Shown here: positions 47,006-55,714 of the stretch, in pieces
Numbering within the stretch: the stretch's first letter is position 1
Layout: each line of letters starts with the position of its first letter
The notes under the pieces: generated by a model
The model's database searches: none
The model's input: only the letters and a program-made list of their open reading frames with translations
What the model was told of the DNA's origin: nothing
Assembly (NCBI RefSeq): GCF_001277995.1
Contig: NZ_CP009220.1
Location: forward strand, 1,674,001 to 1,738,000
DNA from: Corynebacterium deserti GIMN1.010
GTDB taxonomy: Bacteria; Actinomycetota; Actinomycetes; Mycobacteriales; Mycobacteriaceae
DNA length: 64,000 nucleotides
Direction of reading: 5' to 3'
Made by a program: the position numbers and the translations under genes

Positions 47006-47752
47006 CTAATCAATTTTGAAAACGCGCACCATTAGGTAATCTCTCGATAAATAGTGTTTGGCCAGTAACAGACTCAAAAGCTTCTGCAAACTTGTTAAAT
47101 CGTCAAAACAGCCGTTGACAAAGCTCTCCCACCACCGCAACTCTGCATCATGACTCCAATAAAATTCCTCAACCGGCATTTGATAGGCATAACGTTCAGC
47201 TGTAGAAGGCCCCAGCATCATCCAACTCGTCGCTAATGCTGACTCCCACAATTCAAGATCTGTCTTTTCGAAAACCGAGCTAATAGGACTAGGCGAACCA
47301 GGACTCAGTGCACAATATCCCACAAGCTCACAACGTCCAGCCGACTGCGCCCACTCCTGATCAGGATCAACAATCAGCGCACGCCCAACCTTGACATCAA
47401 TTCCGGTGTGCTGCACAAAGAACTCTAACCATTCCTGTAACTCAGATACAGTGAGCACATCCGGTAGATCAGCTACTAAGGATCTTATATTGGACGAGAA
47501 AAGTGACCACTTTTCAGCAACGATCGCTTGAAAAAGACACTGCCGAACAGCTCCGGCTATGCGCTGATTAGTAAATACATTACCTGGGAATGGTAGTGAA
47601 CTACCGTCCCTTTTTGTCACTCTAGAAAATGCATTCCACTTTCCCATGATGTTGATGAGTAGAAAATCTAGACTTAGCGATGGCCCGATAAAGCGAAATC
47701 CGGAAGTTTTATAGCCTCTAGTGTAGATGCACAGTTGATGGGGTTCTGTCAT
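47006..47752 (-). CDS. Candidate immunity protein of the LGFP toxin-like protein
   Basis: 248 residues, cytoplasmic by sequence: no signal peptide, no membrane helix. I do not recognise a family. The N-terminus (TEPHQLCIYTRGYKTSGFRF, then IGPSLSLDFLLINIMGKWNAF) looks like a beta-rich module. Its ATG overlaps the stop of the secreted LGFP gene (ATGA, 47749-47752), so the two are translationally coupled, the arrangement of effector-immunity pairs. It is rich in Trp, Leu and acidic residues like the gene at 9137-9634, though I see no clear alignment between them. Confidence 0.6.
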   Translation of the reverse strand: MTEPHQLCIYTRGYKTSGFRFIGPSLSLDFLLINIMGKWNAFSRVTKRDGSSLPFPGNVFTNQRIAGAVRQCLFQAIVAEKWSLFSSNIRSLVADLPDVLTVSELQEWLEFFVQHTGIDVKVGRALIVDPDQEWAQSAGRCELVGYCALSPGSPSPISSVFEKTDLELWESALATSWMMLGPSTAERYAYQMPVEEFYWSHDAELRWWESFVNGCFDDLTSLQKLLSLLLAKHYLSRDYLMVRVFKID

Positions 47753-49644
47753 ATGCGAAGCTTATTATAAAGATTCACATGATCAGGACATTGGGAAATT
47801 TCCGGCTCGTGTTCGATTCCACCAGGTGGGGTTGAATTACACCATGCTGAAATTACCCCCTTGGGTCTGTTCGAATTTGCTCCAGTGAAAGTATGAGGAT
47901 TGTAAATAATAGTCACCCATTGCGGAGCGTGCATTTCTTTACATCCTGAGTTCTTATTGAATGTATAAGTTCTGCAATCTAGAAAGTACACCGTTTTCTC
48001 GAACTTGTAATAGCTGGTTCCTGGCGATGAGCCATAATCAATCACCGCTTTATCTACTACGGCCTCAGCCATAGCGTGGTTGGCGAAGTTGTGTTTGCAA
48101 TAGTTTTTTAAATATCCCCAGCCTTCATTCCTGTAACGGTCATAATGCCCTTTTCTCACGACAAATCTGAACTCGGTGGGGAAACCTCGCGAACTATACT
48201 CTTTTTTGATCGGGCCACCATTCTTTTCAATGTTGTTTTCAGTTTTTCTCTGCTCATCTAAATCGGGAAGATTCTTGCAATCCACGTATTGTGCACGCTG
48301 GGAAAACAGGGTCATCTCTTGGCTCGATGAGGATGAGCCGCTACTTCCAATTGGGAGGAAATCCTCCAAACTTCTTTCTTCATCGTCAGGAATCCATGTC
48401 AGTGCATCACCTGAGCCTAAAACAACACCTCTGGTGAATTCTTGTTCGAGTGACTCATTTAATGATGTCAATGATGGTATCGGCCACCCTAAAGGAGTAT
48501 CGGTATTTTGGTATTGCAGCCACAGGGAGTAAACATCACCATACAGCTCTCTGGCGCCTAGGATTCCATTCCACGCAATCACCCCGCGCTCCGCAAAATT
48601 CACCACATGGAATAGACCAGAAACCTCAGGTGTTTCATCTGCTTCAGGAAAACCTAAACGACCCGTCTCCCGACCCAACGCATCCCACACCCGCTGCGTA
48701 GCCAAATACATAAACCGTGTCTGACGATCATTTCGCCACGAAATTGTTCCATTGGAGAAATTATTGTAAAAATACTCAGTACCGCTAGGTAGCTCATTAG
48801 TGATCGGGATGCCAATGGCATGATTCGAGCCGCCAAGTTCTTCGTAGCGCTGTTTAATATCGCCCCACACAGCACCGCCAGTCAATGGGTTGTAGTAGTT
48901 GTCACCACCTTGAAAAGTCTGTCGCTGAGTAAGGGGATAGTTTGTATCCATCGGACCAGAGGTTGGGTACCCCAATGGCCCTGATTCCCAGTTCAAGGTC
49001 CCCCACTGTCGCAAACCGTCCAAGGTCACTGCATAAGCGCCTGTGTCTGGGTGCCAATAGATGGCTCCACCAAAAAATTCACTTCTTTTGCCAACACCGT
49101 CGGGATTGGTCAACTCGTTTGACTTCGGTAGCCCAAGCCATGACAACTGACCTCCAACCTGGCGATAGGTGTCAAGAATTCGGCCACAAACTGAGAAGCC
49201 CGTTGGCCACATAACCTCACACCCGGTGGTTGCCATCAGTCGTGCACCCTCGTTAAGTCGCGCTTCCGCAACTTCTAGCTGGTCAGCTTTCTCCTTGCTT
49301 ACCCCCTCCGGTAACTCGATAACATCTGAACGCATGTCCCCTGCAACTATGTCCCGCTTAGGCAGCGGGAGTTCCTCGACATTATCTTTACTATCGTTGA
49401 CTTGCTCGTGATACTCAACGACTACTTCTGGATGTGCTGTTTCGTAATCCTCAAGTTGTTCCTCAACTGTTGGAGCATTCCTATTGGGAACATAATCAAC
49501 ACCGTCATCAGCAAACTGCTCATCAGTGATTTCTTCTACAAGCTCAAATTGATCTTCCACCTGTGCTTGAGCCACCGGAGATGCAACCCCGATGGCCAGC
49601 AACATAACAGCAGAAACCCCCACTAGTCTTCGTACCAACCGCAT
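47749..49644 (-). CDS. Secreted LGFP-repeat protein with Cys-rich C-terminal effector-like domain
   Basis: 631 residues. Signal peptide 1-27 (MRLVRRLVGVSAVMLLAIGV, ending APVAQA-like), an acidic linker (28-97), a conserved IVAGDMRSDVIELPEGVSKE segment (about 99-118), then several LGFP repeats (about 145-425; e.g. LSWLGLPKSNELTNPDGVG, SGPLGYPTSGPM, HAIGIPITNELP, TGRLGFPEADETPE, DTPLGWPIPS), known from proteins bound to the mycolate-arabinogalactan wall. A Ser-rich hinge (SSGSSSSSQEM) leads into ~195 residues with six Cys and no family I know (YVDCKNLPD ... NYCKHNF ... FLDCRTYTF ... SAWCNSTPPGG), a likely disulfide-stabilised toxin or enzyme domain. Coupled to the downstream candidate immunity gene. 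Could also be a cell-wall enzyme. Confidence 0.78.
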   Translation of the reverse strand: MRLVRRLVGVSAVMLLAIGVASPVAQAQVEDQFELVEEITDEQFADDGVDYVPNRNAPTVEEQLEDYETAHPEVVVEYHEQVNDSKDNVEELPLPKRDIVAGDMRSDVIELPEGVSKEKADQLEVAEARLNEGARLMATTGCEVMWPTGFSVCGRILDTYRQVGGQLSWLGLPKSNELTNPDGVGKRSEFFGGAIYWHPDTGAYAVTLDGLRQWGTLNWESGPLGYPTSGPMDTNYPLTQRQTFQGGDNYYNPLTGGAVWGDIKQRYEELGGSNHAIGIPITNELPSGTEYFYNNFSNGTISWRNDRQTRFMYLATQRVWDALGRETGRLGFPEADETPEVSGLFHVVNFAERGVIAWNGILGARELYGDVYSLWLQYQNTDTPLGWPIPSLTSLNESLEQEFTRGVVLGSGDALTWIPDDEERSLEDFLPIGSSGSSSSSQEMTLFSQRAQYVDCKNLPDLDEQRKTENNIEKNGGPIKKEYSSRGFPTEFRFVVRKGHYDRYRNEGWGYLKNYCKHNFANHAMAEAVVDKAVIDYGSSPGTSYYKFEKTVYFLDCRTYTFNKNSGCKEMHAPQWVTIIYNPHTFTGANSNRPKGVISAWCNSTPPGGIEHEPEISQCPDHVNLYNKLRI

Positions 49645-49771
49645 ATATCAAACCTTTACCTGTCGGAAAAATGTGTAAAAGCTGAGGATAAGCATAAATT
49701 CGCTTAAGAGCTGGATGAAAGAGGAAACGCTCCTCTTTTCTACCCGAAAAAGGGTGTAAGGATTGCACTGC

Positions 49772-50624
49772 TTAAGTGACATTAGGCCCTCCCGGGCAAA
49801 TCCTTATTCGAACACAGTCTACAAATCCGCTGCGATCAAAATAAACATCGACATCGGTGGTTCGTAGCGCAACGATTTCACCGAATCGAAGTGCGCCGGC
49901 AGCAGCAACAATAGCCAAACAAAAGTACTTACTCGGCAGTGCACCAATGTTCGCTTCAAGCTCGGCATCGGTTGGGGGATCAACCTTTTTCCTGTTTTGG
50001 TATTACCCCCGCCACGTACTTTGCACGGATTCGTCGGAATGATGCCATCCTCTACCGCAGTCTCCATGACAGACTTCATCATGCTGTAACTCCGTGCCAT
50101 TGAGGTCAATTTCCCATCCTGAATGGTGTCGCTATACCACTCACGGACATCAGCGACGGTGATTGCGCAGAGCGCATAATCAGCCCAATAACTTAGTCGA
50201 TCTGATTTTATATAACGAAAGTAATCATCTTTCACCCCTTGGCTAAGTTTCTTTCCTTGGGCATTTGTCCGGGTTTCTATCCACCTCGATGCATAACTAA
50301 AGAAGGTCTCCATCATGCGTTCTTCAGCCTCAAGCTGTGCCCGCTCAAACCTCTCCCGCATCTCAAAATCCATCCATGTGCCATTGATGATGGCTGTGCG
50401 TTCAGAGGCCAAGAACTCTTACGCCTCACCCTTGGTACCGAAAGTGTACGGGGCAGAGTATCGCCTACCCTCGTGCATGAAGCGTGCCCTGTACCTCTCC
50501 GAGCGCAACTTTTCGATCTCTCCTCAATTCCTCGATCGTGACATATATCACAAACCCTCTTCCATTTTTCCGCATAGTTTTCAGGTTGAGAAATGTCATT
50601 CAGTGAAGGTGTCAAAGTAGTCAC
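49772..50624 (-). pseudogene. int: Tyrosine-type integrase, broken and truncated
   Basis: The pieces read in order: start MTTLTPSLNDISQPENYAEK; N-terminal arm-binding part (RARFMHEGRRYSAPYTFGTK) ending at an in-frame TAA near 50418; SAM-like core-binding domain (ERMMETFFSYASRWIETRTN ... SYSMMKSVMETAVEDGIIPTNPCK); then a frameshift near 49997 and the first catalytic-domain segment AIVAAAGALRFGEIVALRTTD with the first catalytic Arg. The frame stops at 49772 and the HxxR...Tyr part is missing. At least two frameshifts, one nonsense codon and loss of the C-terminus. It lies 245 bp from the attR-like repeat, the normal place for the integrase of this island. Confidence 0.85.
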
Positions 50625-50868
50625 TTAATGTCACTACCAGTCACTTTAGACATTTTTCCCTGCTGGTCGAGGGTGATTTTAGCATCCTTGTTCACATTTG
50701 TCATTGTCGTTTATGCGTATAAAAGACAAACAGAAGCCATCGCTCACCCTCTCGCCCGCGTGGGGTGAACGTGGGGTGAGTGGATTCATTTCTGGTCATT
50801 CTTGGGCGCTTCCTGCTAAAATGAAGCCATCGCGACCTCGCGTTTTATGAAGGCACCAGGGCGCTACG

Positions 50869-50894
50869 GCTGGTTCGAACCCAGCTAGGACCAC
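50869..50894 (+). repeat. attR-like core: 26-bp duplicate of tRNA-Val 3' end
   Basis: Perfect copy of 42130-42155. The 5' part of the tRNA is absent here (CGCTACG precedes instead of GGTC). Marks the right end of an 8.7-kb island. Confidence 0.85.
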
Positions 50895-51069
50895 CAAGTT
50901 AGCCCCTACTCGTAGGGGCTTTATTTATCTTTAAGGTCAATAATTACGCGTTTGCGGGGTGAACGTGAGATGAAGGGATTCATTACGGGTACTTTTAAGT
51001 GCCTCTGCGTCCCTCCCGCTGGTTTTATTCACGATCCGCGTCGAGCTGCAACAAACCGCATCAAGTGCA
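50895..51069. repeat. Extended duplication downstream of attR
   Basis: Counterpart of 42156-42330: hairpin AGCCCCTACTCGTAGGGGCT plus TTATTT (terminator-like), then GGGGTGAACGTGAGATGAAG, GGATTCATTACGGGTACTTTTAAG and TTTTATTCACGATCCGCGTC. A third, shorter copy of the GGGGTGAACGTGGGGTGAG / GGATTCATT part is at 50762-50790, inside the island. Confidence 0.72.
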
Positions 51070-51448
51070 CACATTCGTCGCGTCACCATTACCGCCTTGT
51101 AAGGAGCTCACCGACCTCCGTCTAGGCGCGGTGCAATGAGCAAGACTCCAGGCAGACCATTTCGATGATCTGATCGACCGCTTTCCCCTTGAACTCGAAG
51201 GGATACTTTCTAGGCACAGTGTCCGAATCTTCCTTAGCTGAGGTAGGAACGAAACCCAGGACGCTTCAGTTTTTGCTGGTTAAACCTCTGATCAATGGTG
51301 CAGAAAAGTCGCTTTCGCGGAGGAATATTTCATAATTTATCTCCATAGCAACGCATACCTCTCATACTCCCACCCCACAAGGTTCGCTATTAACAGACAA
51401 GCGGCACACTAGCTTGGAGGAATGGAGCAGACCAAGCACTTTAAGAGC
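51070..51448. other. Gene-poor junction right of the island
   Basis: Apart from the transposase scrap at 51122-51217 I see nothing coding here. Confidence 0.5.
51122..51217 (-). pseudogene. Transposase N-terminal scrap
   Basis: 31 codons from a GTG: PRKYPFEFKGKAVDQIIEMV followed by CLESCSLHRA and a stop. This is the start of an IS3-type OrfA (a different type from those above). The rest of the element is gone. Confidence 0.55.
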
Positions 51449-51549
51449 TTCATCTGCTTCAGGCAAACCTAAACGACCCATTTCCCGACCAAGTACATTC
51501 CACACACGCTGCGTAACCGAATACATCAACCGTGTCTGACCATCATTTC
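51449..51549 (-). pseudogene. Internal fragment of an LGFP-protein gene
   Basis: 101 bp match 48634-48734 of the LGFP gene with about 13 mismatches by eye (e.g. TTCATCTGCTTCAGG and ACCGTGTCTGA shared). The matched part encodes an LGFP repeat (around residues 303-337: QRVWDALGRETGRLGFPEA in the intact gene). Nothing of the gene remains on either side. It lies just outside the right att repeat. Confidence 0.8.
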
Positions 51550-51594
51550 AATCCAGCAGTCACATATGCCTGGCCTCCGCCTACACTTGAATTC

Positions 51595-52290
51595 ATGGTG
51601 AACATCAGTGAACTCATCGGTCCCCTCTCTCCTGTGAACACACCGGAGCTTCGGGCAATAGTTGTTTCGGCGCTAAATGGTTCAACAACAGTGGATGGCA
51701 CTTCAGGGAATCTTGGAAATGCCACGGATACTGCGCTTTTACTTGCTCTGCGGCGTTGGTCGGATGTGGTTTTGGTGGGATCCGCTACCGTCAAGGCTGA
51801 AAACTATGGTGGCGTGATTATATCCACTGAGGATCAACAAGCTCGCCAAGCAGCTGGCCAGAGACCAATCCCGCCAGTTGCGGTAGTATCGGGATCGCTC
51901 AATTTCGATGTGTCCACCCGGTTTTTTACTGAATCCGCTGTTTCGCCCATAATCGTGACAGATAATAAGGACACCTCCAAACACGTGCCGCTGCTTGAGG
52001 CCGGGGCAGAAATTCTTCTCGTGGAAAAACTGACCGCTAGAGACATCGCCGACAAGCTCCGGGCTGAGGGCTACGCGCGCGTTACCTGTGAAGGTGGTCC
52101 GTCGTTATTTGCTCAAGTCATTGATGCTGGCGTGGTGGATGTATGGCACCACACCCTGGATCCCACATTGTCCGGCAGTGTGGAGCACCCCTTGGTTCGT
52201 GGCGGTAGCACCACGCCACATCGCTTTGCACTCGATCACATTCATGCAGACCCGGACGGCACAGTTTTTCTGCGCTATAAGCGCCCCTAA
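51595..52290 (+). CDS. Pyrimidine reductase-type protein (RibD C-terminal domain)
   Basis: 231 residues from ATG 51595. VVSALNGSTTVDGTSGNLG, DVVLVGSATVKAENYGG and VTCEGGPSLFAQVIDAGVVDVW are the RibD C-terminal (DHFR-like, NADPH-binding) motifs. No deaminase domain. Orthologue of Rv2671 by context; these proteins may take part in riboflavin- or folate-related reduction. No ribosome site precedes the ATG, so the mRNA may be leaderless. The LGFP scrap ends only 46 bp upstream, so the island-associated debris reaches this promoter. Confidence 0.85.
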   Translation: MVNISELIGPLSPVNTPELRAIVVSALNGSTTVDGTSGNLGNATDTALLLALRRWSDVVLVGSATVKAENYGGVIISTEDQQARQAAGQRPIPPVAVVSGSLNFDVSTRFFTESAVSPIIVTDNKDTSKHVPLLEAGAEILLVEKLTARDIADKLRAEGYARVTCEGGPSLFAQVIDAGVVDVWHHTLDPTLSGSVEHPLVRGGSTTPHRFALDHIHADPDGTVFLRYKRP

Positions 52291-52338
52291 TGGGTGTTGG
52301 ACTCGGCCAGTGTCGCACCCATTGGTTACATTGGTGAC

Positions 52339-53589
52339 GTGAGTTTTTCCCCGGTAGTTCCTGATTCTCCGCGCCATGTTGAGCCCCGCCGAACGGCATG
52401 GGATAGCATAGGCAATTCTGTCGCTTGGCCGCTGGCTATTTTGTTGATGGCACACCGCTTTGCGGTGCTTGCGATCAATGGCTCGGTCACCGACGATTTC
52501 ACCACTGTGTACAGTGCTTTGCGGCGCTTTATTGAAGGCGTCCCTGTATACAACGAGGTCTACCATTTTGTCGATCCTCATTATTTATACAACCCTGGTG
52601 CCACCCTGCTTCTAGCTCCTTTGGGCTTTATTACCCACTTCACGCTGGCTCGGTGGGCATTTATCGCCGTCAACCTCCTGGCAATCGTCATCGCTCTAGG
52701 ACTGCTCACTCGCATGGCAGGTTGGGCGTTACGCAGCATGCTGTGGCCAATGTCCATTGCCTTGGCCATGCTGACAGAGACGGTGCAAAACACTCTGATT
52801 TTCTCAAACATCAATGGTCTTCTGCTGCTCATGCTCACCGGCTTCCTGTGGTGCGTTATTCATAAAAAGGCATGGATCGGTGGGCTCATTCTTGGTTTGG
52901 CCATCTTGGTGAAGCCAATGTTCTTGCCGTTACTTTTCCTTCCATTGGTGAAGAAGCAATGGGGAACGCTCATACTTGGAATCCTCACCCCAGCAGTCTT
53001 CAATGCCATTGCCTGGCCACTGGTTCCAGGAGCCTCGGACTACATCACTCGCACCATGCCTTATCTGGGTGAAACCCGCGACTTCGCAAACAGTTCACTT
53101 CCCGGCTTGGCCATTTACTTTGGTATGCCCACGTGGATGGAAATCACTTGGTTTCTCATCTTCGGCGCGATGGTCGGTGTGGCGGTTCTCGTGCTGCTTC
53201 GTTTCCGCAATACTGAACCTTTTTTCTGGGCAGCCACGACCTCGGGAATTCTGCTTACCGGTGTTTTCTTCCTTTCCTCGCTGGGCCAGATGTACTACTC
53301 CATGATGATTTTCCCGATGATGTTCACCCTTTTGGGGCAGCGTTCGGTATTCCACAATTGGGTCGCGTGGGTGGCCGCATTCTTCTTCCTCTCCCCGACC
53401 GCGTTCACCTCGCAGCGCTGGCCTGACATCGCCCGCTGGTTGGAATTTTTCAGCGCCACCATAGGTTGGGGATTATTGATAGTAGTGTCGTTTGTTTCAG
53501 CACTACTCTGGTTCATTGGCGATATCCGTGCCAAAGGCACACCCACCATCAACGAACCAACGCAGGACAACTTTGAGAGGACAGCATGA
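52339..53589 (+). CDS. aftC: Arabinofuranosyltransferase AftC (GT87-type membrane protein)
   Basis: 416 residues from a GTG at 52339. About ten transmembrane helices in GT-C style, with the acidic residues of the first extracytoplasmic loop in VTDDFTTVYSALRRFIEG and YHFVDPHYLYNPGATLLL. Position before msrB and after the ribD-like gene matches Rv2673 (AftC), which adds alpha-1,3 branches to arabinan using decaprenyl-phospho-arabinose. The last four bases overlap msrB (ATGA), so the two are coupled. Confidence 0.85.
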   Translation: MSFSPVVPDSPRHVEPRRTAWDSIGNSVAWPLAILLMAHRFAVLAINGSVTDDFTTVYSALRRFIEGVPVYNEVYHFVDPHYLYNPGATLLLAPLGFITHFTLARWAFIAVNLLAIVIALGLLTRMAGWALRSMLWPMSIALAMLTETVQNTLIFSNINGLLLLMLTGFLWCVIHKKAWIGGLILGLAILVKPMFLPLLFLPLVKKQWGTLILGILTPAVFNAIAWPLVPGASDYITRTMPYLGETRDFANSSLPGLAIYFGMPTWMEITWFLIFGAMVGVAVLVLLRFRNTEPFFWAATTSGILLTGVFFLSSLGQMYYSMMIFPMMFTLLGQRSVFHNWVAWVAAFFFLSPTAFTSQRWPDIARWLEFFSATIGWGLLIVVSFVSALLWFIGDIRAKGTPTINEPTQDNFERTA

Positions 53590-53996
53590 CAGACTTCAAG
53601 CTCATAAGCGATGCACAATGGCGCGAGCGCCTCACCCCACAGGAATTCCACGTCTTGCGAGAGGCGGGTACGGAGCCACCACATATCGGCGAATACACGA
53701 ACACCACGACAGAAGGTGTGTACTCGTGTCGCGCATGCGGTGAAGAACTCTTCCGGTCCACCGAAAAGTTTGAATCTCACTGTGGCTGGCCTTCTTTCTT
53801 CTCTCCGCTTGCTGGAGATAAAATCATCGAGAAAGAAGATCTCTCCTTGGGAATGCGTCGCGTTGAGGTTTTGTGCGCAAATTGCGGTTCCCATATGGGG
53901 CACGTCTTTGAAGGTGAAGGCTACGACACCCCCACCGACCTTCGTTACTGCATCAACTCCATCAGCTTGACGCTCGAAGAGAAGCCAGTCTCTTAA
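53586..53996 (+). CDS. msrB: Peptide methionine-R-sulfoxide reductase
   Basis: 136 residues. Two zinc-binding CxxC pairs (YSCRACGEELF, LCANCGSHMGHVF), the GWPSFFSPL motif and the catalytic Cys in RYCINSISL. It reduces methionine-R-sulfoxide in proteins. Overlaps aftC by 4 bp. Confidence 0.96.
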   Translation: MTDFKLISDAQWRERLTPQEFHVLREAGTEPPHIGEYTNTTTEGVYSCRACGEELFRSTEKFESHCGWPSFFSPLAGDKIIEKEDLSLGMRRVEVLCANCGSHMGHVFEGEGYDTPTDLRYCINSISLTLEEKPVS

Positions 53997-54016
53997 GATC
54001 ACCAGGCCAAAACAAA

Positions 54017-54057
54017 CCAGCCCCGACCCCACGTCATCGGTGGGTGTTCGGGGCTGG
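54017..54057. terminator. Bidirectional terminator between msrB and hemQ
   Basis: CCAGCCCCGA (54017-54026) pairs with TCGGGGCTGG (54048-54057); T-rich on the minus side. Confidence 0.75.
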
Positions 54058-54083
54058 TGGCGTCGAAAAGCGTTTTTAATCTT

Positions 54084-54782
54084 TTAAGGCAAAACCTTGA
54101 TCAAATCGCCAACATCAACTCGGCGACCAGAGACGAATGGTAGCTCATCGCGGACGTGAAGGCGCGCTTCGGTGTAGCGCATCTTGTGCATGAGGTCAAC
54201 GATACGGTGCAGTTCATCAGCCTCGAAGGCAAGCATCCACTCGTAATCGCCCAGCGCGAATGCGGACAGAGTGTTAGCGCGAACGTCAGCGAAGTCTGCT
54301 GCGGCCTGGCCATGCTCGCGAAGGATACCGCTACGCTTCTTGGGATCCATGATATACCAGTCATAACCGCGGACGAATGGGTACACGGTGATCCATTCAC
54401 GAGGCTCCTCGCCCATGATGAACGCTGGCAGGTGGCTCTTGTTGAACTCAGATGGGCGGTGGATAGCATTGCCGATCCAGAATACCTCGGATACCTGACC
54501 CAAAATGGTGGTTCGACGGAAATCGGAGAATGCTTTCTGAATGTCACTGAACTCTTCAGCATGCCACCAGATCATGTAGTCAGCGTCAGCGCGCAGACCA
54601 GAGGCGTCGTAGATGCCGCGGACGACAACCTTGCCTTCAGCTTGCAGGTTAGCGAAGAACTTAGTCGCCTGCTCGATTACCTCAGTGCGGTCATCGTCAA
54701 GTGCTCCAGGGATAGCGCGGAACACAGCCCACTGAGAGTAGCGCTGCAGTTCGTTGAGCTTGTCAATATCGTGCTCGCTCAC
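54084..54782 (-). CDS. hemQ: Coproheme decarboxylase (chlorite dismutase family)
   Basis: 232 residues. RYSQWAVFRAIPGAL, DADYMIWWHAEEFSDIQKA and MGEEPREWITVYPFVRGYDWYIMDPKKR are the actinobacterial HemQ pattern, including the Tyr used in decarboxylation. It finishes haem b in the coproporphyrin-dependent pathway. Orthologue of Rv2676c; other haem genes are not in this window. Confidence 0.92.
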   Translation of the reverse strand: MSEHDIDKLNELQRYSQWAVFRAIPGALDDDRTEVIEQATKFFANLQAEGKVVVRGIYDASGLRADADYMIWWHAEEFSDIQKAFSDFRRTTILGQVSEVFWIGNAIHRPSEFNKSHLPAFIMGEEPREWITVYPFVRGYDWYIMDPKKRSGILREHGQAAADFADVRANTLSAFALGDYEWMLAFEADELHRIVDLMHKMRYTEARLHVRDELPFVSGRRVDVGDLIKVLP

Positions 54783-55086
54783 AGATTGATTTCCTTTCGT
54801 GGACCGAGGCCACAGTGGTGCCGGGGTCCTTGTGCGAATGAATCGAGGTGCAGGTCAGCCACGTGCTTCACCAACCAAAACGCGCACCTATCAATCCATC
54901 ATAAGTTTGATTGCTTGTCCGTGGGCAACTACCCCCTTAAAAGTGTCAGTTTTCACGCTTGTCGACGCGCCCAGCCACCCAACTGGCTCAGGTAGCTTGG
55001 CGGATTAGACTTTTTATTTCCGACAAAAAGAAAATGAACGGCGCGCCTCCCCCAGTCTTGCCACGTCTATTAGTAGATTGCAGTGT
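54783..55086. other. Divergent intergenic region hemQ / DUF3000
   Basis: About 300 bp with promoters for both sides; no gene and no clear motif noticed. Confidence 0.45.
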
Positions 55087-55704
55087 GTGATCGATTCCGA
55101 AGCGACCTCTCAGCACAAGACCTCAGCCACCCCGGCCGAGGGCACTCCCGCGGAGTTTTCCGAAGCGGTTGAGTCCATGCACAGAGCGCGCCTGCGCCCA
55201 GAACTTTCTTTGGGCACAATCAGACCGCCTCAGCGTCTCGCGCCGTTCTCGCATGCCATCGGCCTTGAAGTGGGACAACTGGAAGAATCGGACACCGTTG
55301 CCACGAACAGCAATGGAGATTCTTTTGGACGTTTGATCCTGCTTCACGATCCCGGCGCCGAAGACACCTGGGACGGATCCATGCGTCTTGTCGCCTATAT
55401 CCAATCCGACATGGACTATGCAGTAGCCTCTGATCCCCTGCTGCCAGAAGTTGCATGGCAGTGGCTCAACGAGGGCCTTGAAGAAGCGGGCGCAGAACAC
55501 ACCAATCTTGGTGGGACCGTTACCTCGACCTCGTCAGTTCGTTTCGGGGAAATTGGTGGCCCACCCAGCGCATACCAAGTAGAAATGCGCGCATCGTGGA
55601 CTGCCACAAATAATGACCTCACCGCGCACGTGGAAGCTTTCGCAGCTGTACTGGCTTCCGTTGCGGGTCTTCCTCCAGAGGGCGTTACTGAACTACGCAG
55701 GTAG
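55087..55704 (+). CDS. Conserved actinobacterial protein (DUF3000)
   Basis: 205 residues from GTG 55087 (a TTG three codons upstream is less likely). FSEAVESMHRARLRPELSLGT, PQRLAPFSHAIGLEV and GRLILLHDPGAEDTWDG are conserved in the family. Its place before RNase D is kept in mycobacteria (Rv2680). No catalytic motif visible; function unknown. Confidence 0.82.
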   Translation: MIDSEATSQHKTSATPAEGTPAEFSEAVESMHRARLRPELSLGTIRPPQRLAPFSHAIGLEVGQLEESDTVATNSNGDSFGRLILLHDPGAEDTWDGSMRLVAYIQSDMDYAVASDPLLPEVAWQWLNEGLEEAGAEHTNLGGTVTSTSSVRFGEIGGPPSAYQVEMRASWTATNNDLTAHVEAFAAVLASVAGLPPEGVTELRR

Positions 55705-55714
55705 ATTGGACACC

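Noticed and set aside
42130..50894. Functional prophage
   Set aside because: No structural, packaging or lysis genes are visible and the integrase is broken.
54156..54995. 279-codon plus-strand frame opposite hemQ
   Set aside because: hemQ is unmistakable on the other strand; this frame is a long shadow that runs into the intergenic region.
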